Shown: one piece after another, positions 35,205-43,719 of the stretch | Layout of the letters: each line of letters opens with the position of its first letter | Position numbering within the stretch: position 1 is the first letter of the stretch | NCBI RefSeq assembly: GCF_000715495.1 | Contig: NZ_JNLX01000191.1 | Span: 55,209 to 119,208 of the forward strand | Length of the DNA: 64,000 nucleotides | Direction: 5' to 3' | DNA from: Hymenobacter sp. IS2118 | GTDB taxonomy: Bacteria; Bacteroidota; Bacteroidia; Cytophagales; Hymenobacteraceae | Position numbers and translations under genes: made by a program | Notes under the pieces: generated by a model | What the model saw: the letters and a program-made list of their open reading frames with translations, nothing else | What the model was told of the DNA's origin: nothing | Databases searched by the model: none

Positions 35205-35990
35205 TCATCCTTCGAGCCAGCGGCGGAAATCGGGCGTTTGGGCGGCGCTGGTCGTCAGTACTACCTCGGGCTTCACACGCAGCTTCACGGCCAGCCGGTT
35301 GTTGAAATAAGGCTCCATCTTCTCCACAAACGCAATATTGACGAGCTCCGAGCGGTTGAGACGACCAAAGCGGCTGGGGTCAAGCTGGCGCTCCAACTCC
35401 GCCAGGCTGCCATTGAGGGGGTAGCGCTGCCCGGCGCCGTCCACGGCAAAGGTCACGCCCTCGTCGGCCTGCACGTAGGCAATATCATCCGTCAGCAGCA
35501 GATGAAAACCCGTGCGCATACGCACCGAAAACCGCTGCTTGTACTGCGGCTGGGCTTGCTGGCGCAGGGCCGCGCTCAGCTCGCGCAGCACTTGCGGGCT
35601 GAGCGCGGGTTCGGCGGGGACGGCGGCGCGGGCACCTTGCAGCAGATGGTACTTGTCCAGGGCCTCGCAAAACTGCTCGTAGCTGAAGGGCTTGAGCAGA
35701 TACGCAATGCCGTTGCCGCGAAACGCGGGCAGCAAAAACTGGTCGTAGGCGGTGGTGAAAATAACCGGGCACGTCACCCGAAACTGCTCATACAGCGAAA
35801 ATACGTTGCCATCCAGCAGCTCAATATCGGAGAAAATCAGGTCGGGCATGGCGTTGGCGCCCAGCCAGGCCAGGGCTTTGTCCACGCTGCGCACCACGGG
35901 CGGCGCAGTGGCCGCCAGCCCGGCGCGCTCCAGAAACTGCACCGTTTGGCGGGCGGCCAGCACTTCATCTTCCAGAATCAGGATATTCAT
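35205..35990 (-). CDS. LytTR-type response regulator
   Basis: A 261-residue regulator. The receiver domain has the phospho-acceptor Asp55 in LIFSDIELLDGN, the acidic pair in LILEDEV, and Lys in YLLKPFSYEQF. A linker of about 40 residues leads to a LytTR DNA-binding domain (DIAYVQADEGVTFAVDGAG, FGRLNRSELVNIAFVEKME). Its start overlaps the kinase gene's stop by four bases, so the two are translated together. It probably controls the receptor gene ahead of the pair, or a gene elsewhere. Confidence 0.93.
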   Translation of the reverse strand: MNILILEDEVLAARQTVQFLERAGLAATAPPVVRSVDKALAWLGANAMPDLIFSDIELLDGNVFSLYEQFRVTCPVIFTTAYDQFLLPAFRGNGIAYLLKPFSYEQFCEALDKYHLLQGARAAVPAEPALSPQVLRELSAALRQQAQPQYKQRFSVRMRTGFHLLLTDDIAYVQADEGVTFAVDGAGQRYPLNGSLAELERQLDPSRFGRLNRSELVNIAFVEKMEPYFNNRLAVKLRVKPEVVLTTSAAQTPDFRRWLEG

Positions 35991-37042
35991 ACGATGGGTT
36001 CGGGGTGGGTTTTGGCCGGGGCCACGGGCCGGTTTCGGGTGGCCGCCACCAGCGGCACGGCCACGGCAAACGTAGCGGCCGTGTCGCTCACCCTGATTTC
36101 CTGGCCCACCAGCAGGCGGTACCGCTCGCGCAGGTTAGCCAGGCCCGTGCCCAGCGAGTCGATGGCCGTGCGCTTGGGGCGGCGCGGGTGCGTCACGGTC
36201 AGCTCGGTGGCCGTGGCCCGAATGGTGATGAGCAGGGGCGCGTCCTCGTCGCCGGCGTTGTGCTTGATGGCGTTTTCGACCAGCAGCTGCACCGTACCCG
36301 GCACCACCAGCAGGTATTCCACGGCCAGATTATCGGCCAGCTCGGTTTGGAAATCGTAGGCCGTGCCGAAACGGTGACGCAGCAGGTACACGTACTCGTC
36401 CACGAAGCGCAGCTCGTCGGCCAGCGGCACAAAGTCGTCGTCCTTGTGCCGAATCAGGAAACGGTAGAGGTTGGCGAAGCGGCCCAGGTACTCGTTGGCC
36501 TCGGCGGGGTCCTGCTGAATGAGGCCGCGCAGCACGTTGAGGTTGTTAAACAGAAAGTGCGGGTCAATCTGGGCTTTGAGGTTGCGCAACTCGCTTTCGG
36601 TCTGGGCCTGCTGGGTTTGCAGAAGTCGGCGCTGCACGTCGGCGTAGCGTTTGCCGGCCAGCAGAATGCCCAGCATGCCGTAGCTCTGGGTGTGCCGCAC
36701 CACGCCGCTCAGAATAACCAGCGGACTCCAACCAAAATCCTGGTACCCCAACACTATTCGGTAGCCTAGCCAGTAAAAATGGGCATCAATCAGTACGAAC
36801 AGCACCAGCCCGCTTAACAAAATGAACGGGCTGCGGCCCCGCAGCACCAGCGGCAGAAATCCGAATACGAGCAGGTACACCGCCGCCGAGTCAAGGGTAA
36901 TGGTATACAGAACGCCCGCCACGGCCCGTTCCAAGCCATAGGTGCGCTGGTTGCTAAAAACAATGATGGGTACCGCCAGCAGCCAGTACACCAGCACCAG
37001 AAGCAAGTCGGAGCGGCTGGGCCGCTGTAGCTGCATTTTCAT
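35987..37042 (-). CDS. LytS-type sensor histidine kinase
   Basis: A 351-residue membrane kinase. About four membrane segments span residues 12-130. Next come a coiled coil and the His_kinase motif QIDPHFLFNNLNVLRGLI, whose His is the phosphorylation site. The ATP-binding domain shows LVENAIKHNAG and TGLANLRERYRLL. There is no large sensor domain, so the signal is probably sensed in the membrane or relayed by a partner. It sits between an outer-membrane receptor gene and its own response regulator. Confidence 0.93.
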   Translation of the reverse strand: MKMQLQRPSRSDLLLVLVYWLLAVPIIVFSNQRTYGLERAVAGVLYTITLDSAAVYLLVFGFLPLVLRGRSPFILLSGLVLFVLIDAHFYWLGYRIVLGYQDFGWSPLVILSGVVRHTQSYGMLGILLAGKRYADVQRRLLQTQQAQTESELRNLKAQIDPHFLFNNLNVLRGLIQQDPAEANEYLGRFANLYRFLIRHKDDDFVPLADELRFVDEYVYLLRHRFGTAYDFQTELADNLAVEYLLVVPGTVQLLVENAIKHNAGDEDAPLLITIRATATELTVTHPRRPKRTAIDSLGTGLANLRERYRLLVGQEIRVSDTAATFAVAVPLVAATRNRPVAPAKTHPEPIV

Positions 37043-37088
37043 CGCGTGAATAACTGAATAAAGTCTGAAGTGAAACAGGATACAGCGT

Positions 37089-39446
37089 CTATTCCTTGTC
37101 CGATTTCACCCGGCCGCGCTCCTCTTCGAGCCCGGTGCTGCGCTTGCGGGCGGCTTTCAGCTGCTGGTTGCCCAGCTTGTAGCTGAAGCTGGCGCGCAAC
37201 TGCCGGCTCTCGCCGTAACTCAGGAAACTTACGTCGAGGTCCTGGTAGCGCACCGTGCCGCGCTGCCTAGCCGAAAACAGGGCATCGTTGAGCGAGAGCC
37301 GTAACGTGGCCCGCTCATTCAGCAGCGACTTCTGCACCCCCAAGTTCAGCGCCCCAAACCCGCGGAAGTTGATGAGGCCGTTCACGCCCGCCGTTTGGTA
37401 GTAGCCCGAAATCTCCAGGGCCACGCCCTGCGGTAGCTTCACGTTCGACTGCGCGTAGAACGTGGCCGCCGTGCGCCCGTTGCGGTAGGTGCTGCCCAGG
37501 TACTGGCTCAGGTATTGGTTGTAGAACACGTTCACGCCGGCGTAGCCCGTCATGCGCTTGCCCAGGTTCAGGGGAAAGTTCAGGGTGGCGCTGTACCGCT
37601 CCAGGTGGTCGAGGTTGGCAGTAGTTGAGTACACGGCGCTGTCCTCAGTGGCCGTCACCAGACTGATGGCATCCCGCGTGCGGCTGTAGCCCAGTAGGAA
37701 AAACGGCTGTTTCTGGTACGTGAGGGCCAGTTTGTAGTCGTTGGTGAATTGCGGTTTCAGAAAAGGGTTGCCGCGCTGCGATGTGTATGGGTCCAAGTAC
37801 ACGATGCTGGGGTTCAAATCCTGGTAGCTCGGCCGGTCGATGCGGCGGCTGTAGGCCAGGTTCAGGCCCACGGCCTTGTACACTACGCGGTCCAGGCTCA
37901 GGCTGGGAAATAGTTGGCCGTAGCTGCGTTCCACCGTGCGCTCCTCAGCGCGCGATATGGCGCGGGTGGTCGTCCACTCGCCCCGCAGCCCGCCCTGCCA
38001 GCTCACGCCCAACGCCTCCCCTTCCGCCCGCGCATACCCCGCCCTAATAGTCTCGGTGTAGCGGAAATCGTCGTTCCGGGGCATTGCGCCGCCGCTCAGC
38101 GCCACCACGCTCCCCACTGTAGCCTGGCTGGCCTTCGCCCCTACTGCCACCTTCAGCGCCGGGCTCATTGGCCGGCGGTAGTCTACTTTACCCGCCCGCA
38201 GGGTGATGTCCGTGAGCTGGTCGTTTTGCAGCTGTTCCATCCGGCTCCTGCTCCCGGCCGATACCTCATTCCGCAGTCGCCCGTAACTGTCCGACTGGTA
38301 CCGGGAGTAGTCCGCATCGGCCGTCAGCTCCTCCCCCAGCGTGTCCAGCAGCGCCTTGTAGTTCACATTGGCCGCGTACGAGTCCGTGCGCCGACGGGTG
38401 TTGTTGGTCGTTTGCACGCCGGTGCCGCTGCTGGCCTCGGTCTGGTTCTGGCCCGTTACCTGCGTGCGGTTGGTGTAGCCGCTCAGGAGCACGCCCACGG
38501 TTTGCCGCGGCGTCAGGTTGTAGTCGGCGCCCAGGCGGGTGGTATGCACGCCGGCCACGCGCGGCTGGTAGCTGGTTTGCCGGTAGCTGCCCTCGGCTTC
38601 GGCGGCCTGCCGCTCCGTGTTCAGCTGGTCGTAGGTTTTACGATGCGTGTAGCCGTAGTTGCCAAACAGGTTCAGGCGCTTGGTGCGGTGGTTCAAATCC
38701 AGCGTCGCGCCGCCCTTGCCAAAGCGGCCGTAGCCTGCCATCAGCGTCAGCGTACCATTGGTGCCAAGATTGGCGTTTTTGCTCAGAATGATGTTGATGA
38801 TGCCCGCGCTGCCCGCCGCATCGTGGCTGGCATCCGGCTGGGTCAGCACTTCAATCCGCTCGATGCTGCTGCTCGGAAAATCTTTCAGCACGCTCACCAC
38901 GTCGGTATACTGTGTGGTGCGCCCATCAATCTGAATAATCACTCCCTCACGGCCCGCCAGGCTGATTCGGTTACTCATCACCACTAGGCCCGGCACCTTT
39001 TGCAGCGCCTCCAGCGCCGTGGCACCCGCCGTGAGGCTGCCGGCTACGTTCACCACCATTTTACCGGCCTGCATCTCCAATAGCGGCTTGCGGCCCAGCA
39101 CCTCCACGCCTGCCAGCTCCTGCGTGGCGGCTACCATCATCAGGTCCGGCACCCGCACGCGGCTGCTGCCCACTACAAAAAGTCCGCTTCTCCGCTTCTC
39201 AAATCCCACTGCCGTCGCCGTCACCAGGTACTTGCCTGCCCGCTTCGCCTGCAGTTCATAAGCGCCCTGCTCATCGGCCTGCGTAGCTGCTGCCACCACC
39301 GAATCCGACGCCGCCAGCAGCAGGACCGTCGCATAGGGCACTGCTCGGTGTTGGGCATCTATCACGCGGCCCGTTACAGGCAGTTGCTGACCAAAGCTCC
39401 GGCCCATTGCCAGCAGCAGAACGAGAAAGATAAAGCAGGTTTTCAT
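37089..39446 (-). CDS. Outer-membrane beta-barrel receptor with regulatory domain (TonB-type)
   Basis: A 785-residue outer-membrane protein. Signal peptide FIFLVLLLAMGRSFGQ; a CarboxypepD_reg-like domain (VTGRVIDAQHRAVPYATVLL); a plug (LEALQKVPGLVVMSNRISLAG, IIQIDGRTTQYTDVVSVLKD); and a long barrel of the outer-membrane beta-barrel family type. The C-terminus is Lys/Arg-rich, after LRASFSYKLGNQQLK. The ATG at 39446 is chosen over 39617 because it begins the signal peptide and avoids the terminator and spacer of the upstream rplQ gene. The kinase gene follows 46 bp downstream, and such sets often form a sensing/uptake unit. Confidence 0.88.
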   Translation of the reverse strand: MKTCFIFLVLLLAMGRSFGQQLPVTGRVIDAQHRAVPYATVLLLAASDSVVAAATQADEQGAYELQAKRAGKYLVTATAVGFEKRRSGLFVVGSSRVRVPDLMMVAATQELAGVEVLGRKPLLEMQAGKMVVNVAGSLTAGATALEALQKVPGLVVMSNRISLAGREGVIIQIDGRTTQYTDVVSVLKDFPSSSIERIEVLTQPDASHDAAGSAGIINIILSKNANLGTNGTLTLMAGYGRFGKGGATLDLNHRTKRLNLFGNYGYTHRKTYDQLNTERQAAEAEGSYRQTSYQPRVAGVHTTRLGADYNLTPRQTVGVLLSGYTNRTQVTGQNQTEASSGTGVQTTNNTRRRTDSYAANVNYKALLDTLGEELTADADYSRYQSDSYGRLRNEVSAGSRSRMEQLQNDQLTDITLRAGKVDYRRPMSPALKVAVGAKASQATVGSVVALSGGAMPRNDDFRYTETIRAGYARAEGEALGVSWQGGLRGEWTTTRAISRAEERTVERSYGQLFPSLSLDRVVYKAVGLNLAYSRRIDRPSYQDLNPSIVYLDPYTSQRGNPFLKPQFTNDYKLALTYQKQPFFLLGYSRTRDAISLVTATEDSAVYSTTANLDHLERYSATLNFPLNLGKRMTGYAGVNVFYNQYLSQYLGSTYRNGRTAATFYAQSNVKLPQGVALEISGYYQTAGVNGLINFRGFGALNLGVQKSLLNERATLRLSLNDALFSARQRGTVRYQDLDVSFLSYGESRQLRASFSYKLGNQQLKAARKRSTGLEEERGRVKSDKE

Positions 39447-39600
39447 GGCATTGGGCTTTGGGTTAAAAGATGCCCAAAACACGCTCCCCATTCCACCCAA
39501 AATACTTCCTACTTGGCCAACCAACGCAAAAACTTCACGAACTCCGGTAAACCTGCCACGAACTAAAAGGCCTGTGCAGCTACCAGCTAACCCAAACAAA

Positions 39601-39630
39601 AAAGGGACGCACCTCACGGCGCGTCCCTTT
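39601..39630 (-). terminator. Intrinsic terminator after rplQ
   Basis: A 10-bp stem AAAGGGACGC/GCGTCCCTTT with loop, 23 bp after the rplQ stop. It closes the ribosomal supercluster. Confidence 0.85.
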
Positions 39631-39652
39631 CAACTGTAGCAAGAATGCTGGA

Positions 39653-40255
39653 TTACGCTTTAGCCTCATCAGCCTGAGCTTCGTCGCGGCTCTCGCCGTC
39701 CTTAACGGTTTCAGTAGCGGTATCAGCCGGAGCCGACTGCTCAACTACTGCGTTAGGAGCAACTGCTTCGCCTTTCACCTCGGTGGCCGAAGTAGCGGCT
39801 TCGTCAGTCGTAGCCTTCTTACCACCACGGCTGCGCGAGCGGCGGGTAGTGGTCGACTTCTCAGCAGCAGCCGATTTAGCTTCCAACAGGGTTTCGTTGA
39901 AGTCAACCAACTCGATGATGCACAAGTCAGCATTGTCACCCAAACGGGTATCACTCAGCTTCAGAATGCGGGTGTAGCCACCGGGACGGGTAGCAATTTT
40001 GCTCGAAATGTTACCGAACAATTCCTTAATGGACTCCTTGTCCTGCAACGCGGCAAACACCATCCGACGCGAGTGCGTGGTGTCTTCCTTCGACTTGGTC
40101 AGCATCGGCTCCACGTACTTACGCAGGGCTTTCGCTTTGGCAACCGTAGTCGTGATGCGCTTGTGCAAGATGAGCGACGAAGCCATGTTCGACAGCATCG
40201 CGTGACGGTGGGCGGTAGTCCGGCCCAGGTGGTTGATTTTTCTTCCGTGTCTCAT
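39653..40255 (-). CDS. rplQ: Ribosomal protein L17 with acidic C-terminal extension
   Basis: Large-subunit protein. Residues 1-120 are canonical L17 (MRHGRKINHLGRTTAHRHAML, KALRKYVEPMLTKSKEDTTHSRR). The remaining 80 are an Ala/Glu/Thr-rich tail with a short Arg-rich patch (TTRRSRSRGGKK). Such tails occur in Bacteroidota L17. It is the last gene of the supercluster and is followed by a terminator. A 184-bp gap with a repeat separates it from rpoA, wider than other gaps in the cluster. Confidence 0.95.
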   Translation of the reverse strand: MRHGRKINHLGRTTAHRHAMLSNMASSLILHKRITTTVAKAKALRKYVEPMLTKSKEDTTHSRRMVFAALQDKESIKELFGNISSKIATRPGGYTRILKLSDTRLGDNADLCIIELVDFNETLLEAKSAAAEKSTTTRRSRSRGGKKATTDEAATSATEVKGEAVAPNAVVEQSAPADTATETVKDGESRDEAQADEAKA

Positions 40256-40362
40256 TGGACGTTTGAAAAAATGTGCGCTTGCGGGCGGCGACCACGGCGG
40301 GCCGAAGCCTCATTAGAACCGCTGCCCCTTGGGCGCACTGTGGATAAATGTGAAAGCAAAAA

Positions 40363-40431
40363 AATGTGGAGATGTGAAAATTATGGGCTGAGCGCGAAGC
40401 TCACATTTCCACATTTTCACATCTCCACATT
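40363..40431. repeat. Inverted array of 8-base words between rpoA and rplQ
   Basis: The 19-bp arms AATGTGGAGATGTGAAAAT and their exact complement flank a 31-base loop with a GAGC/GCTC inner stem. The right side (40402-40433) reads in 8-base phase: CACATTTC, CACATTTT, CACATCTC, CACATTAA. The left side has the complementary words AATGTGGA and GATGTGAA. Confidence 0.85.
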
Positions 40432-40439
40432 AAAAAAAT

Positions 40440-41429
40440 CTAGTCTTCTTCGAGGCGGTACTTGCCCAGGTCCATCCCGAACTCCAAACCACGCTCTTCA
40501 ACGAGGTTTTCCAGTTCGGTGAGGCTCTTCTTACCGAAGTTGCGGAACTTCATCATGTCCGCAATTTCCAAGGTCACCAGTTCGCCCATCGTCTTGATGT
40601 CGGCTGCCTTGAGGCAGTTTTTGGCGCGTACGCTGAGCTCCATGTCCTCCAGAGGAGTTTTGAGCATCTTGCGCATCTGCATGGTTTCCTCATCAATCGG
40701 CTCGTCTTCCGTCACACGCGGACCTTCGAGGGTCATCGTGTTGTCCGAGAATAGCATGAAGTGCTGAATGAGAATGTTGGCTGCACCTTTCAGTGCTTCC
40801 TCCGGGTGAATCGAACCGTCGGTCTGAATCTCGATAACGAGCTTCTCGTAGTCCGTCTTCTGCTCCACACGGGTGTTCTCAATGCTGTACTTCACGTTCT
40901 TGATGGGCGTGTAGATAGCATCGATAGCAATCTGACCGAAAACCTGGTCAGTTGGCTTGTTTTCGTCGGCGGGCACGTAGCCACGGCCACGAGCAATCGT
41001 CAGCTCAAACTCCAACTCGGTGCTGGGGTCCAGGTGGGCAATTACGTGGTCGGGGTTCAACACCTCAAAACCGCTGGCGAACTTGGCGATATCAGCACCC
41101 GAAAAGGTCTCCTGACCTTTCACGCGCACCGTAATCTTATCCGAGATGGCATCGCTAACTTTCTTGAAGCGGACCATCTTCAGGTTCAGGATGATTTCGG
41201 ACATGTCCTCAATCACCCCTTCAATGGTCGAAAATTCGTGCAGCACGCTGTTCGTACGAACCGACGTGATGGCGAAACCCTCCAGCGACGACAACAGAAT
41301 GCGACGCAGCGCATTGCCAATGGTGACGCCGTAGCCCTTCTCGAGCGGCTTAAATTCAAACGTCCCGGTGAAGTCGTCGGATTTCTCCATTACCACTTTC
41401 TCCGGCATCTGAAAAGCTAAGATTGACAT
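40440..41429 (-). CDS. rpoA: RNA polymerase alpha subunit
   Basis: A 329-residue subunit. The N-terminal assembly domain shows LEKGYGVTIGNALRRILLSSLEG. The C-terminal domain (EDMELSVRAKNCLKAADIKTMGEL, FRNFGKKSLTELEN) contacts DNA and regulators. The ATG at 41429 (MSILAFQMPEK) is chosen; an ATG at 41492 would add 21 residues that do not fit the family. It lies in the usual position after rpsD. Confidence 0.97.
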   Translation of the reverse strand: MSILAFQMPEKVVMEKSDDFTGTFEFKPLEKGYGVTIGNALRRILLSSLEGFAITSVRTNSVLHEFSTIEGVIEDMSEIILNLKMVRFKKVSDAISDKITVRVKGQETFSGADIAKFASGFEVLNPDHVIAHLDPSTELEFELTIARGRGYVPADENKPTDQVFGQIAIDAIYTPIKNVKYSIENTRVEQKTDYEKLVIEIQTDGSIHPEEALKGAANILIQHFMLFSDNTMTLEGPRVTEDEPIDEETMQMRKMLKTPLEDMELSVRAKNCLKAADIKTMGELVTLEIADMMKFRNFGKKSLTELENLVEERGLEFGMDLGKYRLEED

Positions 41430-41520
41430 ATGTGGGGCGTAAAAAATGTAAAAAAATGGGGGTAAAGTATAAGCACAAGAGCGGCCCGACAAATTGCCGG
41501 GCCGCTACCAGTAGCGCTAT

Positions 41521-42126
41521 TTACTTCGAATACAGTTCGACGATGAGCTGCTCGGTGATTTTCTCCGGAATCAGCTCACGGGCGGGAGCGTTGATGAACT
41601 TACCCACCATCTCCTTGCCGTCCCACTCCAACCAGGAAAACTGGCGTGAGTTGCGAACCGACAGGCTGGTAGCAATAGCTTCCAACGACTTCGACTTCTC
41701 GCGTACACCAACTACGTCGCCAGCCCGGAGGTGGTACGAAGGGATGTTCACGACTTCACCGTTCACGGTGATGTGCTTATGACCAACGAGCTGGCGAGCA
41801 GCGCGACGCGTCGAGGCAATGCCCAAACGGTACACGGCGTTGTCCAGACGGGCTTCCAGCAGCGCGAGCAGGTTGTCGCCGGTGATACCGGGGAGCGCTG
41901 CTGCTTTGTGGAACAGGTTTTCGAATTGCTTCTCCAACATGCCGTACATGTACTTCACCTTCTGCTTCTCCATCAGCTGGACAGCGTACTCCGACTGCTT
42001 TTTGCGACGGCCGCGGCCGTGCTGGCCCGGAGGATAGGCTTTTTTGTTGAGCGCTTTGCTCGGGCCGAAAATCGCCTCGTTGAAGCGACGGGCAATTTTT
42101 GAGGTTGGGCCGGTATAACGTGCCAT
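41521..42126 (-). CDS. rpsD: Ribosomal protein S4
   Basis: Small-subunit assembly protein, 201 residues. Zinc-type cysteines at the N-terminus are absent (MARYTGPTSKIARRFNEAIF). The S4 RNA-binding domain is clear: LGIASTRRAARQLVGHKHI and VNGEVVNIPSYHLRAGDVV. In E. coli S4 represses the alpha operon; whether that holds here is unknown. It is 26 bp downstream of rpsK. Confidence 0.97.
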   Translation of the reverse strand: MARYTGPTSKIARRFNEAIFGPSKALNKKAYPPGQHGRGRRKKQSEYAVQLMEKQKVKYMYGMLEKQFENLFHKAAALPGITGDNLLALLEARLDNAVYRLGIASTRRAARQLVGHKHITVNGEVVNIPSYHLRAGDVVGVREKSKSLEAIATSLSVRNSRQFSWLEWDGKEMVGKFINAPARELIPEKITEQLIVELYSK

Positions 42127-42152
42127 TGTAATCTAATTTCTGAAGTGAAAAA

Positions 42153-42545
42153 CTAAACGCGACGACGCTTGGGAGGGCGGCAGCCGTTGTGGGGCAGCGG
42201 CGTTACGTCGCGGATGGTGGTCACCTCAATGCCCACGTTGCCGAGGGCGCGGATGGCCGACTCACGGCCCGAACCCGGACCTTTTACGAATACTTCGGCT
42301 TTGCGCATGCCCAGGTCGTGGGCTACTTTACCGCAGTCGCTCATCGCCATTTGGGCGGCGTAGGGCGTGTTCTTCTTCGAACCACGGAAGCCCATTTTGC
42401 CGGCCGAAGCCCACGAAATCACTTGACCGTTATTGTTCGTAATCGAGATGATGATGTTGTTGAACGAGGCACGGATGTGTACCTGGCCCACCTGCTCCAC
42501 CACGACAACGCGCTTCTTGGCTTTGTCTTTTCTTTTTTGTGCCAT
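42153..42545 (-). CDS. rpsK: Ribosomal protein S11
   Basis: 130 residues, platform of the 30S subunit. The core is seen in VHIRASFNNIIISITNNNGQ and the conserved C-terminal DVTPLPHNGCRPPKRRRV. An N-terminal Lys-rich stretch (AQKRKDKAKKRVV) is usual for this phylum. It lies 87 bp after rpsM. Confidence 0.97.
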   Translation of the reverse strand: MAQKRKDKAKKRVVVVEQVGQVHIRASFNNIIISITNNNGQVISWASAGKMGFRGSKKNTPYAAQMAMSDCGKVAHDLGMRKAEVFVKGPGSGRESAIRALGNVGIEVTTIRDVTPLPHNGCRPPKRRRV

Positions 42546-42632
42546 TTGGTTATCGCAAAAAATACGGGAGGTGTTGGCGCTGGCTGCGCGGATATAGTAT
42601 CCGCAGCCGCCAGCGCCGATTCCCGTGTGAAT

Positions 42633-43010
42633 TTATTTGGTTGCCTTCTTCTTACCGGCTACCGTTTTACGCTTGCCCTTACGGGTACGCGAGTTGTTCT
42701 TGGTGCGCTGACCACGAACTGGCAGACCTTTGCGGTGACGCAGACCACGGTAGCAGCCGATGTCCATCAAACGCTTGATGTTCGTCGTTACTTCCGAGCG
42801 CAGCACGCCTTCGGTCTTATGCTCAGCAGCAATGATGGCGCGGACGGCACCCGACTCCTCGTCGGTCCAGTCCTTCACCTTCTTGTTGACATCGATGCCA
42901 GCTTTTACCAGAATCTTGCTGGCGTTGCTCCGGCCAATGCCGAAAATGTAGGTCAGCGAAATTTCGCCGCGCTTGTTGTCCGGGATATCAACCCCTGCGA
43001 TACGAGCCAT
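42633..43010 (-). CDS. rpsM: Ribosomal protein S13
   Basis: 125 residues, at the 30S head near the P-site tRNA. Typical MARIAGVDIPDNKRGEISLTYI start, GLRHRKGLPVRGQRTKNNSR and a Lys-rich tail. It lies in the normal infA-rpmJ-rpsM order. About 110 bp separate it from rpmJ. Confidence 0.97.
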   Translation of the reverse strand: MARIAGVDIPDNKRGEISLTYIFGIGRSNASKILVKAGIDVNKKVKDWTDEESGAVRAIIAAEHKTEGVLRSEVTTNIKRLMDIGCYRGLRHRKGLPVRGQRTKNNSRTRKGKRKTVAGKKKATK

Positions 43011-43121
43011 ATTGGATGGTTATGTGTTTGCGGACAGAAACCCGGCAACTGCTTGGAAGGCGGGCCGGAGGTGAATAACCAACGACTCAGTACCCAAGGT
43101 TCCGGGGTTCTAAAAATTGAA

Positions 43122-43238
43122 TTAACCCTGACGCTGCTTAAAGCGGGGGTTTTTCTTGTTGATAACGTAGAGCTTGCCGTTGCGACGCACAATCTTGCAA
43201 TCAACGCTACGCTTTTTGATGGAGGTTTTGACTTTCAT
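43122..43238 (-). CDS. rpmJ: Ribosomal protein L36 (zinc-free type)
   Basis: A 38-residue protein, MKVKTSIKKRSVDCKIVRR to NPRFKQRQG. Only one of the zinc-ligand positions remains (Cys14); the other cysteines and the usual histidine are replaced. It is therefore the C-minus form, as is common in Bacteroidota. The gene is small but well placed between infA and rpsM. Confidence 0.95.
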   Translation of the reverse strand: MKVKTSIKKRSVDCKIVRRNGKLYVINKKNPRFKQRQG

Positions 43239-43413
43239 TGCTGAAAAGAGTTACTTGTTATTACTTGCGGTTTTACTTCTAGAGTTTCTGGGAGTGAAGT
43301 TGGCTGCTTTGTAAATACCGAAAACAACCAAGCAAGAACAAAAATGATAATTGCTGTATAACCATAAACGAATGGCTATCAACTATCATTGAACTCGTCT
43401 AGAAGCAAGGGTA

Positions 43414-43632
43414 TTACTTGTAGCGATACTTAATGCGTCCCTTCGACAAGTCGTAAGGAGACATTTCCAGCTTCACTTTGTCGCCGGGCAGAATTTTGAT
43501 GTAGTGCATCCGCATCTTGCCCGAAATATGGGCAATCAGCTGGTGACCATTCTCCAGCTCCACGCGGAACATGGCGTTGGAGAGGGCTTCTAGGATGGTT
43601 CCGTCCTGCTCAATCGAGGCTTGTTTGGCCAT
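43414..43632 (-). CDS. infA: Translation initiation factor IF-1
   Basis: 72 residues with the S1-like OB fold: MAKQASIEQDGTILEALSNAMF and KLEMSPYDLSKGRIKYRYK. It binds the 30S A site with IF-2 and IF-3. It sits in the usual place after map. A 175-bp AT-rich gap separates it from rpmJ; nothing was recognised in that gap. Confidence 0.97.
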   Translation of the reverse strand: MAKQASIEQDGTILEALSNAMFRVELENGHQLIAHISGKMRMHYIKILPGDKVKLEMSPYDLSKGRIKYRYK

Positions 43633-43639
43633 ATAAGGG

Positions 43640-43715
43640 AATTGGGGTCTTTAGAGATTTGGGGCTTTATTTATTGTCAGAGCCGGCTAGTATAACCGAA
43701 TTCCTATGCTCCCAA
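43640..43715. repeat. Degenerate short-word palindrome between map and infA
   Basis: A left side with GGGGTCTTTAGAGATTTGGGG and a right side with CTCCCAAGTTCCTAAGAAC match imperfectly as inverted copies, about 13 of 20 positions by eye. This is possibly a decayed member of the octamer-array class. Low certainty. Confidence 0.3.
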
Positions 43716-43719
43716 GTTC

